From positions 250,001 through 314,000 of the forward strand of contig JAJEKV010000027.1 of assembly GCA_021234155.1 (NCBI GenBank): 64,000 nucleotides of DNA. Reading direction: 5' to 3'. Shown here in pieces: positions 1 to 9,800 of this stretch (its first letter is position 1; each line of letters starts with the position of its first letter). Source of the DNA: Isoetes taiwanensis. Taxonomy: Eukaryota; Streptophyta; Lycopodiopsida; Isoetales; Isoetaceae. Below the pieces are notes generated by a model. The model saw only the letters and a program-made list of their open reading frames with translations, made no database searches and was not told the origin of the DNA. Both the position numbers and the translations under genes were made by a program.

Positions 1-590
1 AAACCTTGGTGTAACACGTGTTCGTGAATTGGGTTATTCTACACGGAGTTAGCACAAGGAATACCAAGCATTTTCCAACATTTTATTACAAATTTCCACG
101 CAATGCACTTTCGGTTCTTGTATTTGTAGTAGTAAAACACTTACCAATTAGCAATGTTTTACCGTAAGAACGCTTCCTTTTACGCAGGATTGGAACAAGA
201 GATTTTCGCCTTTATAGATGTGTTGTGAGGTATGGATACAAAGACAGTCATAGGGGAGAAGACATGCTTGCTTTTGAGGAACTCTTGTTGGAGACTCTTT
301 CAAGGTTAAGGAGGTGGTCTTCCTGCCATAGAAGAGGAAAAGTCGATCGGATTCACGTAACGTGAATTTGTATCCATCAAACACAACACCTATGCCACAA
401 GTTCCCGATGCTCAAATTTTGAATGATAATGATTTTGAGGTTGAGCATGAACTAATATTCCTCGAAAAAGCTAAAGAAGCAGGTGTCACTTATCTTCTTG
501 GACAGCCAGAGTTAAGTGCAAAACCAAGCTCGAATTTTTGGCGGGATCATTATTGATAACCCACATTCTTGCACAATATACCATTTGAGT
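1..590 (+). pseudogene. HAK/KUP potassium transporter, 3' fragment (left copy)
   Basis: This is the C-terminal cytoplasmic part of a HAK/KUP/KT family K+ transporter, a plasma-membrane or tonoplast K+ uptake protein. The fragment starts inside the conserved stretch around [11 protein letters not shown] and runs through HFITNFPAMHSVLVFV, RRIG..DFRLYRCVVRYGYKD and the terminal KAKEAGVTYLLGQPEL motif near 475-520. The copy on the opposite strand at 22880-23930 has the same order and is more intact. Here the frame breaks several times: near 30, near 165, around 340-355, and near 530, where the right copy continues to IDNLYAFLHNI. Most breaks fall where the right arm has CAG or CTG, so some may be sequence errors. 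The 5' part lies outside the window. Confidence 0.85.
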
Positions 591-769
591 AAACTTGAAG
601 CCATTTGTAAACGTCCTCATTGTCTATTACGATGAGAAGCCTTTTGTTGCCCCCTAGGGGCAAACCCTTGTTTATGGGTTTTGGCATATCCTAGGGATAT
701 GCTAGAATATCCCTAGGATATGCTTGGTGGATCAAGTACAAACCTATTCTTCCCCAGAAATTCGCGGTC

Positions 770-1250
770 ACCTGCGTTGTGGGTCGGGGATGCTTGAATC
801 GGCTAACTGGGAAGACAGACCGGAGCTCCAATCTACCATGGGGAACACTCTTGTTGATATGTATGTGAAGTGCGGATGTCTGGCGGATGCATAAAAGGTT
901 TTCAACGAACCGTCAAAACTCCGCTGATGAGGTGTCTTGGGGTGCAATGATTTCGGGTATGCACAATGGAGATGCAATTTCAGTTTTTCAAAGGTATTAA
1001 GGACATGGAACAAAAAAAATTCAGCCAAACGAGGTGATATTTGCAAATATTCTTGTGGCATGCGCTTGTGTAGGCCTGGTGGATGAGGGCAAATCATTTT
1101 ACAAATCAATGAAAAAGACCATGGCATCATGCCCGATATCCGACATGATTCTTGTGTACTTGATCTCGCTTGGGCGTGCAAGCCACTGAACGAGGTGGAA
1201 ATTCTTCTTGAATCGGGTATTCACTTTTAATGTCGCTATCTGAACATCTT
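770..1250 (+). pseudogene. PPR protein fragment (left copy)
   Basis: Degraded C-terminal part of a PLS-class pentatricopeptide repeat protein, an organelle RNA-binding or editing factor type. Recognisable pieces in changing frames are GNTLVDMYVKCGCLADA (about 840-890), a WGAMISGYA-like repeat (about 940-960), then QPNEVIFANILVACACVGLVDEG (about 1020-1090) and the KSMKKDHGIMPDI piece at the start of an E-like region. There is a TAA after LADA at about 890 and at least three frame changes. The mirror copy is at 22230-22705 on the minus strand. It lies downstream of the HAK/KUP fragment on the same strand in both arms. Confidence 0.8.
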
Positions 1251-1727
1251 TACTAAATTCATGTCACTACATGGTAATGCAAAACTAGCAAAAATATGTT
1301 TTGATGAAATTATCCACTCATATCCTAATTACCGAGGTCGTGTATGTGCTCATGAAAAAATGTTTACGCTTAGCACCCATATGATAGACAGCATTATGAA
1401 TGTAGAAGGCTAAACGTTTGCAGGATGAATGCAAGAGCAATCTAGCATAGGATTATTGTGCATATGAGGAAAGCCGGGCACCGAGAATTCCACCAGATTT
1501 GAAATTCATGAGCATGCCACATCATTGACTGAAGGTAACCACATTAGTTTTGAATATGTAGCATTATAACAGGGGGTTTTTTTTGTGATTTTATACGCTT
1601 TTTGGCATGGTTTTCATATGATTTCATGGGCGTATTGCACAAGGCATACTAATCAGTACATCTAGAGTGCACCAAGTTTTTGCATGCAATTTGTGCAATT
1701 TTTATTTCATCCTCCTCAATGGTTAAG

Positions 1728-1845
1728 ATTAGAGGGCTTACAAAAAAGCCCTCTTTTAATTCAAAAAGATCGAAGGGCTTATAATAAAAGCCCTTTTCTA
1801 TGAGATTTGAGACAACCGGAATTAGGGCACGGTTAGGGTTTGTGG
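1728..1845 (+). promoter_or_regulatory. Likely RPS29 promoter: site II-like and telo-box motifs
   Basis: Upstream of the S29 start are repeated GGGCTT/AAGCCC pairs (about 1732-1760 and 1772-1795) and a TTAGGGTTT telo-box (about 1833-1841). Site II (TGGGCY-type) plus telo-box (AAACCCTAA) is the known promoter architecture of many plant ribosomal protein genes. The motif pairing is visible in the sequence; the promoter function is inferred. Confidence 0.5.
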
Positions 1846-2055
1846 AATCGATGATGGCAGCATTTGTGTGAGGCAGATTCTACAAAAAAATAATCCCTCA
1901 GGCTTTAATTCTTCCCTCTGTTCCACCCGGGTGGTCCTTCTGCAGAGTTTTTTGCAGTGTTTTTGAAGCAGTTCGATCCAAGGGGGTAGGTCAGTTCCCC
2001 CTTTTTATTTTTCCATTCAGGTGTATAAGGAACTAGGGAGGGTTTCATTCCGACA

Positions 2056-2290
2056 ATGGGCCACGCCGCTGTTTGGAATTCTCACCCCAAGAAATATGGC
2101 GCTGGAGCTCGCGCCTGGTATATTACCACGGTTTCTGTTTTTGTAGTATAACATGGCTGTGACCTCTCATTTCACTCGATTTTCTTGTAGTCGCGTTTGT
2201 GGCAATGTTCATGGCCTGATTCGGAAATGTGGCCTCATGTGTTGCCGTCAGTGCTTCCGCAGCTACTCAAAGGATATCGGTTTTATCAAG
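2056..2290 (+). CDS. RPS29: Cytosolic 40S ribosomal protein S29 (uS14), exons 1-2
   Basis: uS14 is a small zinc-binding protein of the 40S subunit. Exon 1 (2056-2117) starts at ATG and encodes [20 protein letters not shown] plus a split Cys codon. The intron 2118-2190 begins GTATAT and ends TTTTCTTGTAG. Exon 2 (2191-2290) encodes [12 protein letters not shown] and [11 protein letters not shown], then KDIGFIK, followed by GTATTA. The zinc ligands are present as CRVC and CRQC pairs. Without the final two residues (YR in the family) this gives 54 of the usual 56 residues. A short third exon is expected, but I could not find it downstream. Frame and splice sites are otherwise intact. The gene is intron-containing, so it is a DNA-level copy and not a retrocopy. 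It sits inside a 2.2-kb insertion absent from the other arm. Confidence 0.9.
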
Positions 2291-2300
2291 GTATTATTTT

Positions 2301-2561
2301 CGCAAATGTCATCATGCACAACTCGGGTTTCTGCTGAAGATTTTTAACCAGATCAGCTTTCATGGTGGCTACTAGTTGCTGCAGTGTTATTTTTATACAC
2401 CCAGTAGAAATTAATTTCACTATGTAAGGACGCAAATGTCATCATGCATAACTTCGGGTTTCTGCTGAAGATTTTTAACCAGGTCAGCTTTCATGGTGGC
2501 TACTAGTTGCTGCAGGGTTATTTTTATACACCCAGTAGAAATTAATTTCACTATGTAAGGA
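2301..2561. repeat. 130-bp direct tandem duplication
   Basis: The unit starting CGCAAATGTCATCATGCA at 2301 recurs at 2431 with only a few differences and ends at TATGTAAGGA in both copies. It lies just after S29 exon 2, in what would be the next intron. Confidence 0.95.
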
Positions 2562-3317
2562 ATTCTTGGCAAGAATGGCTTCTAAAGCCATGTCTTAAAC
2601 AGTATTTCAGCATAATATGGCTTTTTGAAAAGATCTTTGAGCACTTTTGTCTACCTTTGGATCTACTTTTATGCATTTGTGATATAAGTTTTATTTTATG
2701 CCGTGCACATCATTGGGAGTTAATGATTCAGCTCGAAAGCCTGAAAAATGTGGCATTATTGTCTTTGTTTGGCATCTCTAGCACAATTTTCTCTATATTA
2801 GGAAGCAGGAAGGTTACTCTCATGAAGATCACTCTGCTCTGCAGTTCTTTGAGAACATGTAACAGGAGGGCATAATGCTAGACCAGATAACACCCTTAAA
2901 GCAGGGAGAGAACATCCATGAACTTATTATTGGAAGGAAGTTTCAGGTCAACATTGTCCTTGGGAATAAACTTTGATAGGTATTCCAAGTGTGCAAGCTT
3001 AGAGGATGCAGAGAGAGCTTTTTGACAAGTTGTTGGATAGAGATATAGTGTTATGGATTCATATGATTTCAGCACATACACACATGACCACTTTATGTGC
3101 CTTCACAAATGGCAAATGCTTTTATTAATAGGCCGTTGGTAGTGGAGACAAATTTTTGGAACTGCCCAAGTAATGGCAAATGTCGTTGTCATTAGTTTTA
3201 CTAAACTGTTGTTCATACGAATATCTAGCCCTTAACGATTTAGGCCCTTAAAGTTTATCTACGTTTGCTTTTGTTAGGGCCCGAAGGGCCCAAAAATTTT
3301 TTTAATATAGCAATCAA

Positions 3318-3755
3318 CACACAACTACCATTTACATTATTAACACAAACCATTGTATTTAACACATTTAAATTAAAATCCCCCTTAAACCCCCTTTGGT
3401 TTGGGTGCATATTCACACGGGGGGTTACGTAGGGCAGCGAGAGCCCCAAAAATAGATTTACAATACATGTACAAAATTAACACCATTAAGTACATTCTCT
3501 CAAACCTTATAGTATTTTGCAAACCTTAATATACAGTATACATAAACTTGGACATGCATACCCCACAAACGAGGATCGCTATGTACGGTTCAGATCTTGG
3601 AATAAAGGGCAAATATGCCCATCCGACAGCTCTCGTTGCCCGGAGTAACCCCCCGTGTGAATATGCACCCAAACCAAAGGGGGTTTAAGGGGGATTTTAA
3701 TTTAAATGTGTTAAATACAATGGTTTGTGTTAATAATGTAAATGGTAGTTGTGTG
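3318..3755. mobile_element. MITE-like element with about 120-bp terminal inverted repeats
   Basis: The sequence from 3318 (CACACAACTACCATTTACAT) to about 3440 is the reverse complement of about 3640-3755, with a 200-bp centre. There is no coding capacity. It forms the right end of the 2.2-kb insertion, so either it is a separate non-autonomous element nested at that edge or it is part of the inserted unit. The outer edge coincides with the 9-bp target duplication. Confidence 0.7.
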
Positions 3756-4518
3756 TTTGAATATCATCGCTAGGTTGAAATATTTTGGATATATGAATTA
3801 TAAGGGGGAGGTTGTTTCCATGGGTTAACATCTGATGATCAAAAGATGAGAAGGCATTCCATCTTTTTATTTTTCACTTCTTTCATGTCTGTCAATATAA
3901 TTCACGGGCATGGCGGCCCCTCTTCTTTGGGAAAATCGTGGAGATGATGAACGCATTGGTCATTAGTCTCTCACACAACACTATGTGTCACATATATATA
4001 TATGTATATATTTTTTTCGTGTTTTATCACTCATACGCAGATATGTTACATTTTGTGAAAGACCTATTATCAAGAGAAGTATAGAATGGGTATCGTTAGG
4101 GTGTCCGCATAGCTTATTTTTCGTCGTTGCGTTGAATTCTTTTTCCTTGGACTTACAAAGTTCTTTGCGACAGATAATGGCTTGCGAACCTTGCTGGTCC
4201 ACCGATGTTTGAACTCAAGGCGCTCCGAACATGGTTTTAAAAGCCTTGCACAGTAAAAGCCCCGCCATATAAGGTAGTTGGATATGTGTTATATTTCACG
4301 GCATATTTGATGACATTTCACTTCCTATGTTATGCAGAACCTTTTCTTCGGGCCAAAAATGGTAGTCATTTCTTCGTGTATGAATGTGAAATTATCTTCA
4401 AGAAAGCTTCTGAAAGCATTCTAGGGAACCTAGAAATAGATTCTTCTCTCTAAGTGATCCTTTTTGTATCGGGGGCTTTGGCGATCTCAAAAAATGTTGT
4501 GGAGGGACACCGGAGAAC

Positions 4519-5592
4519 TTTGATTCAAGAATCACAAGAACTACTCCTAGAACCGATTGCCCGTAAATCTTATGAAAATTCAGGTTTTTTTTTTTTTTGG
4601 GTTCTGAAGCTTCCGAGTAGCCTCTCGCCATAGCCATAGCTTGATTAACAAACTAATTTGTTCTAAATTGTCACTTCCGGCATTTGTTTTTAGAGGAAAA
4701 ATTCTTTAAGTGGTTAGATGACCAATTGATAAAAATCAACAAATTTTACAGAGCAAAGAGGTTGAGTTCCTCCAACCGGGGTGATCCGCAATGAGACACA
4801 GTGAAAATGCTTGTTGAAGCAAGAAGCTTCTTCGAGGGTATATATCCCATTGCCATCTGTACTTTCGATTCACAAGTTTACCGTGGGTTGGTTGGACAAA
4901 GAGATCCGCAATAATCAAATTGGGTTCAAGTTTTTCTTATGAATTTTGTTTTTGTTTGACTCTTCTAGGCTTATCATATGCTTTTGCATTATGACACGCT
5001 TTTGCTTTCGTTACTGTTTATTTGAAGGCACCATGGTGCAAATATCTTGCTTTTTAAAACTTGCTGCGCAGCTCACCATCTTGCACAATAATGGAGAGGA
5101 GAATTCAAAAATAACACTTGCACAACATGCAAGAATTCAGATTCTAATAACAATATTGCATGCAAAGGTCCCGAAGAGATAAAAGCCAAGGCAATGCCGT
5201 GGTTGATCATGACTAACATAGACATCCTTCCACGACTTTCAATGAACCTTTCATGTAGGACATTATATGGCATTGATGGCCAACTATCAAAAAAGGAAGG
5301 TGCAAGATATCTTGAAAAAAAATGCTTCGGACAAGATTTATTGAATTTTACCGTGGACTTGGGTTGCTTAGAACATACGGTGTTTGTTTCTTACTTTTTA
5401 GACTTGTTGAATCTTATTTGTAATTCTAGTATGGCTTAAGTAACAAGGACAATTTTTATCGCCAAAGACACTTAATTTTTATTGGCAACGGAGACTAACA
5501 TATAAGTTAGGCAATGGTGAGAGCCGACCCAAACTTGCAATCTGCATTTCTCGGAGTTTTAGAAGATCATAAGTGTTTTGCAAAGACCACGG
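4519..5592. other. No recognised gene
   Basis: AT-rich sequence. A plus-strand open stretch about 5150-5435 (containing KAKAMPWLIMTNIDILPRL and GARYLEKKC) has a protein-like composition, but I do not recognise it and it has no clear start or splice context. Confidence 0.3.
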
Positions 5593-5738
5593 AGTTTTGT
5601 GAAAATCAAAGGGTTTAGGGCGGTTCGATGGTTTCTTGGCATTCTTGAGATGCTACAAAGATTATAGTTTTGTGAAAATCAAAGGGTTTAAGCGGTTTCG
5701 ATGGTTTCTTGGCATTCTTGAGATGCTACAAAGATTAT
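5593..5738. repeat. 73-bp direct tandem duplication
   Basis: AGTTTTGTGAAAATCAAAGG at 5593 begins a unit that ends CTACAAAGATTAT at 5665 and is repeated at 5666-5738 with minor changes. Confidence 0.95.
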
Positions 5739-6384
5739 TGAAGTAGAAGGTGCTAAGTGCCGTGAAACAAGAAACCCCCTTCAATATGAGCTTATTTTGT
5801 CAATTTTGAATCGAAAATCATAAGACAAGTATTGGTGCATGCGAGTCCATTTGTGGCATAAAGAGCACATTGAGCTATTGTTTGAGCATTTCCCAATTTT
5901 CAGCGAAATTAAAGAGTCAAGAATTCGCCCCCCTGCTCTTCTCCCCCAAACAAAGAATTTGCTAGCATTGAAGCTACCTTCTACGCGGTTCTTCCCTAGC
6001 ATTCTGCAAAGATAGATGTTCTTTCATCCGCAAAGGGCTCCAGATTCTGGTTAGAGGGCTTCGTGTCGATCCCCGATTCATTGAAGTGTTCTGCCCGACT
6101 AGCTACTGAAAGATATAGAGGAGCTACAGCTTACCATTACCGGCTAGAATTACGAGCTCATGTTCTATCCAAAAAATGGGCGTCCCCTCGTTTCGATTCC
6201 ACATTGTAGAGATAAGACACTGCATCACCATAATACACCATAGATAAAATCCCAACTCATAGTTTTCTTTAAGTCCTTGCAAAAACGAAAATAATGTAGC
6301 TTTATGTTCATTCAACAATAATTTCCCATCCTAACTAACTACGCAACCAAATTCAACCAACCCATTCCCCAACCTTAGCTTAGT
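5739..6384. other. No recognised gene
   Basis: Single-copy-looking AT-rich sequence between the tandem repeat and the A left arm. I see no supported coding region, RNA gene or repeat here. Confidence 0.3.
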
Positions 6385-6599
6385 GGGCCGCGGAACATGC
6401 CTGGACCGCAGTTGGAAGCGGACCGCTGTTTGTGTGTCGAGAATGCGACACATCAAGTTTTTGAGGATTGCAAGCTTCGAACCCATCTCAAAAAGTAGTA
6501 CGTGCCAAGAGTCGCGGGAAAAGCAGGAAAAATCCTCCCAATTTCACAGATTCGGGGCTTGGGAGGCTCCGGAATAGGGCAGGTGGATATGGGCTCTGG

Positions 6600-6970
6600 T
6601 GAGGCCGTCCGGCCCTGGAGGTTCGAATCCTCCAGCCCTTTGGTGTAGGAGCGGAGCAGGCATTCCAGCAGCAGAGAGGATGCCTTTTCTTGGCCATTGG
6701 TCTGCAAGTGGCGGATTGAGATCGCTTATTTTTCCTCTGTGCTTGAGATTGGGCACTTTTGCAGGGGCTTTATTTTTCTGGTCCTGTGTAGGAGCGATGA
6801 CAAGCAGTGCGGATCCGAATGTTTGAAGCTCCGTTCCCCTGGAAATTACCTTTGAATAACAATTTCGATCTCCTTCTTTTCTTTTTTTCCTAGCGTATAA
6901 TAAAACCACGGTTAAACCTTCGGATTTTGGACTCCGTGACCGGTTCGAATCGGGTTGGATCGCATTGAGG
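6600..6970 (+). other. tRNA-like / SINE-like sequences (two B-box matches)
   Basis: GGAGGTTCGAATCCTCCAG at about 6619-6638 forms a T-arm-like stem around TTCGAAT. A second match, CCGGTTCGAATCGGGTTGG, lies at about 6938-6956 after TTTTGGACTCC. Both recur in the A right arm (about 45640 and 45330). No complete cloverleaf is evident, so these are more likely tRNA-derived SINE relics than functional tRNAs. Confidence 0.3.
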
Positions 6971-7029
6971 TTTTCTGTTCTTATTTGGTTCTTTATGTTC
7001 AGATCTATGGCTTGAAACATGCTTATCTG

Positions 7030-8416
7030 GTCTGATTGGTTGTCTCCATCTCTGTTTCCAATCCAGATTTGAAATCTAGATTTGAATCGCCATGTGAAAT
7101 CTGGGTTTCAATCACTGGGGCTCACGGGCTAGCTCACTCTTCTGTGTTTTCCCTCTGTCTTGCTTGTTGCTTCCTTGCCATGTGTACGGTCCTCCTTAGG
7201 GGCAAGCGCTATGGGGAGGCCTACCGGTTATACTATGGCGGGATTTGGGTGCAAAGAAATTTATTGGCACCATTGGGTTTTTTTTTATGTTGCTTCCTTT
7301 TTTTTTTTTGCTGCATCCATAGGTTCGTTCTACACCATTGACATTGGCATGCAATTTTTCTCTCAAAATTCTAATGGCCATTGATCTGGCACAATACCTA
7401 GAATATTCGCCAGATCAATGGTTGGGAATAAAACTTAAACGTGATGCTATAATACATGGAATAAACGATATGAATCTAGCACATTTAGCCTTCTTCCTTT
7501 CCTTAAATTGTCATTTTGAAAGCACTTGGGCCCTGAGATGTGCAATAACAAAATCTATTTGGCAACTCTTGGGTGGTTGGACTATGCACAAAATGCTACC
7601 TTTCAAAGTTACCATTCTAAGACCCTTATAATTGGAATTTCGTGTGTCACGACTCACTAAGGGACACTTGTCATTGGAATAATGTTAAGGGGAGGTTATA
7701 GGCCCCTTAGGCACTTATGGCACTTGGGGAATACCTCATTAAGTCTTTAAAGACTTGCACGGTCTCATGGATATAAATGAAAAGTCGTAATGCATGCTAA
7801 GGTATGGCACTCTTTTGGATATTTGTGGAATTCTATATGTGGCATTGATATGATTATGACATGTTGTAAATTGTAAACATCCATATATCCACAAAGTCTG
7901 TGGTTCCCACCTATCCCTTTACTTAAGGGGTTTTCATTTTTACCTTTACCATGCGTGACTTTCTTGCATGCACTTTTTTCTAGTTTAAGGGAGGTTTGCC
8001 ACTTGTCTTTATCTGGTAATCAATTTGCATGTTTAACTTTAATATGCAACTTTACTTGTAGAATTTGGCCTATGGGAGAACTACGTTTGCATGACTTTTA
8101 AAATATCTTTGGCTGATAATGGGTTGCAGAACGTTGCAACTTTCATGACCTAGCTTTTTCCCTTGCAGACTTATATTTTTGCAATATGAGTTTACCTATT
8201 GGTGAATAAAGGTTTGAAAAAATGCCTTGTGAATGTTTTTGAGATTTTTTAATGCTTTGAATATTTATTTGATATGCATAACGGGAATACACAACTAGGT
8301 TGGCTAATGGTCAAAGGTTTGGTGAACTATACTTTCGGTGCTTTTAAACCCTTAGATAAACTTCTCCTTTATTGTATAATACATGTACATTTTTCTGACA
8401 TAGTAGACCTATGGAA
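7030..8416. other. No recognised gene
   Basis: Conserved between the two A arms, with open stretches (for example 7338-7631 plus strand) that are identical in the mirror copy. Such identity reflects recent duplication and not coding constraint. I recognise no protein. Confidence 0.3.
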
Positions 8417-9800
8417 TAAGGCCCCATCCCCATTAGCCCAAAAATTCAAGGCACCTTTGCCATGTGGCGAACCCGGTTCTAAAATTTACGTTCCTATTGC
8501 ATTTTTTGTTTCTGAATTTGGTTGACGTGGCCGGGTTACCTTCCCTTTTCCGTAAGTCCTCGAACACTTCCGAAGTTCCCCATTTGGCAACCCGATTTGT
8601 CGTTTTGTGGTAGATCCGGCGGGTTTGATCCGCCTCAGAACCCCATGACTCCGGTAAAGAGGTAATTTGAAGCGCCATCGAATTAAGCCATTGTAGATGG
8701 CAATTTCCACCATTTCTTTAGTTTCTTTCCTTCCGTGAGATAAGCGGGAATAGCCAAACCCTTTTCTTGAGCCATGAGAGGAAGCAATCCAAGTGCTAGG
8801 TCCGCTTTTAATTTTTGGCGAAAGAACATGATCAATATGAACAGGTTCACCGTGAGGTGATGTTTACATTGTATTGGAATTTACTTTCACATAATTTTAG
8901 ATTTCCATTGTCTGTATAGTTATTGAAATTGCTAAAATGCTTAAATTATGATTGCACAGAACTCATTCAGTAGGATGCTAGATGAGCAGGAAGATGAAAT
9001 TGTGCATGAAACTCAAGGCATGGGATGCCATGACATGCCCCTCTTCTTTTGTTTGGCGTTGGTCACCATGCTTCAAATCCCATGTCTGCCATTCCCACTG
9101 CAAGGCAATATGCTAGCACACATTGGACAGCTCATGAATTACTGGTTCTACAAGCCGCCAAGAAAGAAGATGATGAGCTTCGTCTATTTGGTGGGGGAAG
9201 AGAGAAGATGAAGAAGAAAGAAGTTAGATGGAATGACATAGAAGAGTATTGTTGGAAGAATAACGTGCGCAGGTCAGCCAAGGCATGCATGAGCAAGTGG
9301 GAATCTTTGGCAGCAGACTTCAAGAAAATCAATGACTATGAAAGGCAAATTCCAAGTGGTAGAAATAGTTATTGGCAGATGGCAAATCCTGAGCGCAAGG
9401 ATTGCAATTTGCCAATAAACTTCTACTCCGATGTGGATAGATGGTATGGCATGAAAACCGCTGTAAATCCGGGCGGTTTAGTTTCAGAGTCATCTATTCC
9501 AGCAACATTCACTACACCGTCAGGTTAGTTTCAGTTTTATGTTTTTTAGCTTTCAGCTTTGATTGTTTTTGCTTAATTCATTTTGTATCCTTCAATTTTG
9601 AAGGAAATGAACCAGACATCACTCAGGAAGAAGAAGACGTTAACAACAAAATTCCTACCAATGGTGATGGGAGTAGTGTGCAAACGAACATAGCTCGGGT
9701 AAAAAAAGAGGAAGGGTACCTCGTGGTGTGGATGGGTGGATTAACTTAATGCAGATGGCTTTATCCATGGCAGAAACTTTTATTCCAGTGCATGAGGCAT
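8417..9800 (+). mobile_element. PIF/Harbinger-like element terminus with ORF1-type gene
   Basis: TAA at 8417-8419 is followed by GGCCCCATCCCCATTAG, which resembles the terminus GGGCTCATTCCCATTAA next to a TAA at the Harbinger transposase (25846-25865, reverse complement). The subterminal sequences (GACGTGGCCGGGTTACC near 8523) also resemble those at 25745-25830. PIF/Harbinger elements duplicate a 3-bp TWA target and commonly encode a transposase plus a separate Myb/SANT-like protein. The trihelix-type gene at 8948 follows. I could not find the opposite terminus, so the right boundary given is only the end of the gene remnant. Confidence 0.5.
8948..9755 (+). pseudogene. ASR3-like trihelix / Myb-SANT-like DNA-binding protein (left copy, truncated)
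   Basis: Exon 1 (8948-9523) starts MIAQNSFSRMLDEQEDEIV. After a frame change near 9040 it carries the trihelix domain: HWTAHELLVLQAAKKEDDE, then RWNDIEEYCWKNNVRRS, KWESLAADFKKINDYERQI and NPERKDCNLPINFY. The spacing of Trp and aromatic residues fits ASR3-like trihelix proteins, and the family is related to the Myb/SANT ORF1 of PIF/Harbinger elements. The intron 9524-9603 is GT-AG, and exon 2 starts with NEPDITQEEEDVNN. After GWINL the copy jumps to unrelated sequence (about 9753) because of a 660-bp deletion relative to 42328-43332, so the coiled-coil C terminus is lost. At 9040 the other copy reads CTGCTGCA where this one reads CCTCTTCTTTTG. Confidence 0.75.

Larger units (their letters stand above)
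1558..3755. mobile_element. 2.2-kb insertion with 9-bp target duplication, carrying RPS29
   Basis: The left arm reads TTTGAATAT at 1549-1557 and again at 3756-3764. The right arm has the uninterrupted site once (21919-21927, reverse complement). The 2198 bp between are therefore an insertion flanked by a 9-bp target-site duplication, the length typical of Mutator-like elements. The two outer ends are not an obvious terminal inverted repeat: the left starts GTAGCATTATAACAGG and the right ends GGTAGTTGTGTG. The insert holds an intron-containing ribosomal protein S29 gene, a 130-bp tandem duplication and, at its right end, a 438-bp inverted-repeat element. A Pack-MULE-like capture is my inference. 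The insertion itself is directly visible. Confidence 0.75.
1..4518. repeat. Inverted repeat C/D, left arm
   Basis: Reading forward from base 1, this segment matches the reverse complement of 23478 down to 21665 (part C) and then of 14625 down to 14107 (part D). It carries the HAK/KUP 3' end, a PPR remnant and the 5' flank of another PPR gene. It is interrupted by a 2.2-kb insertion at 1558-3755 that the right arm lacks. Parts C and D are contiguous here, joined at an AT microsatellite near 3990-4010, but are separated by about 7 kb on the right. Match begins at base 1, so the repeat probably continues beyond the window. I compared the arms by eye only. Confidence 0.9.

Noticed and set aside
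768-1181. 137-codon minus-strand open frame
   Set aside because: It is antisense to the PPR remnant, whose motifs are on the plus strand; the frame is open only because of PPR codon bias.
6544-7020. 158-codon minus-strand open frame
   Set aside because: No family resemblance, overlaps tRNA-like sequence, and is broken in the mirror arm; probably chance.
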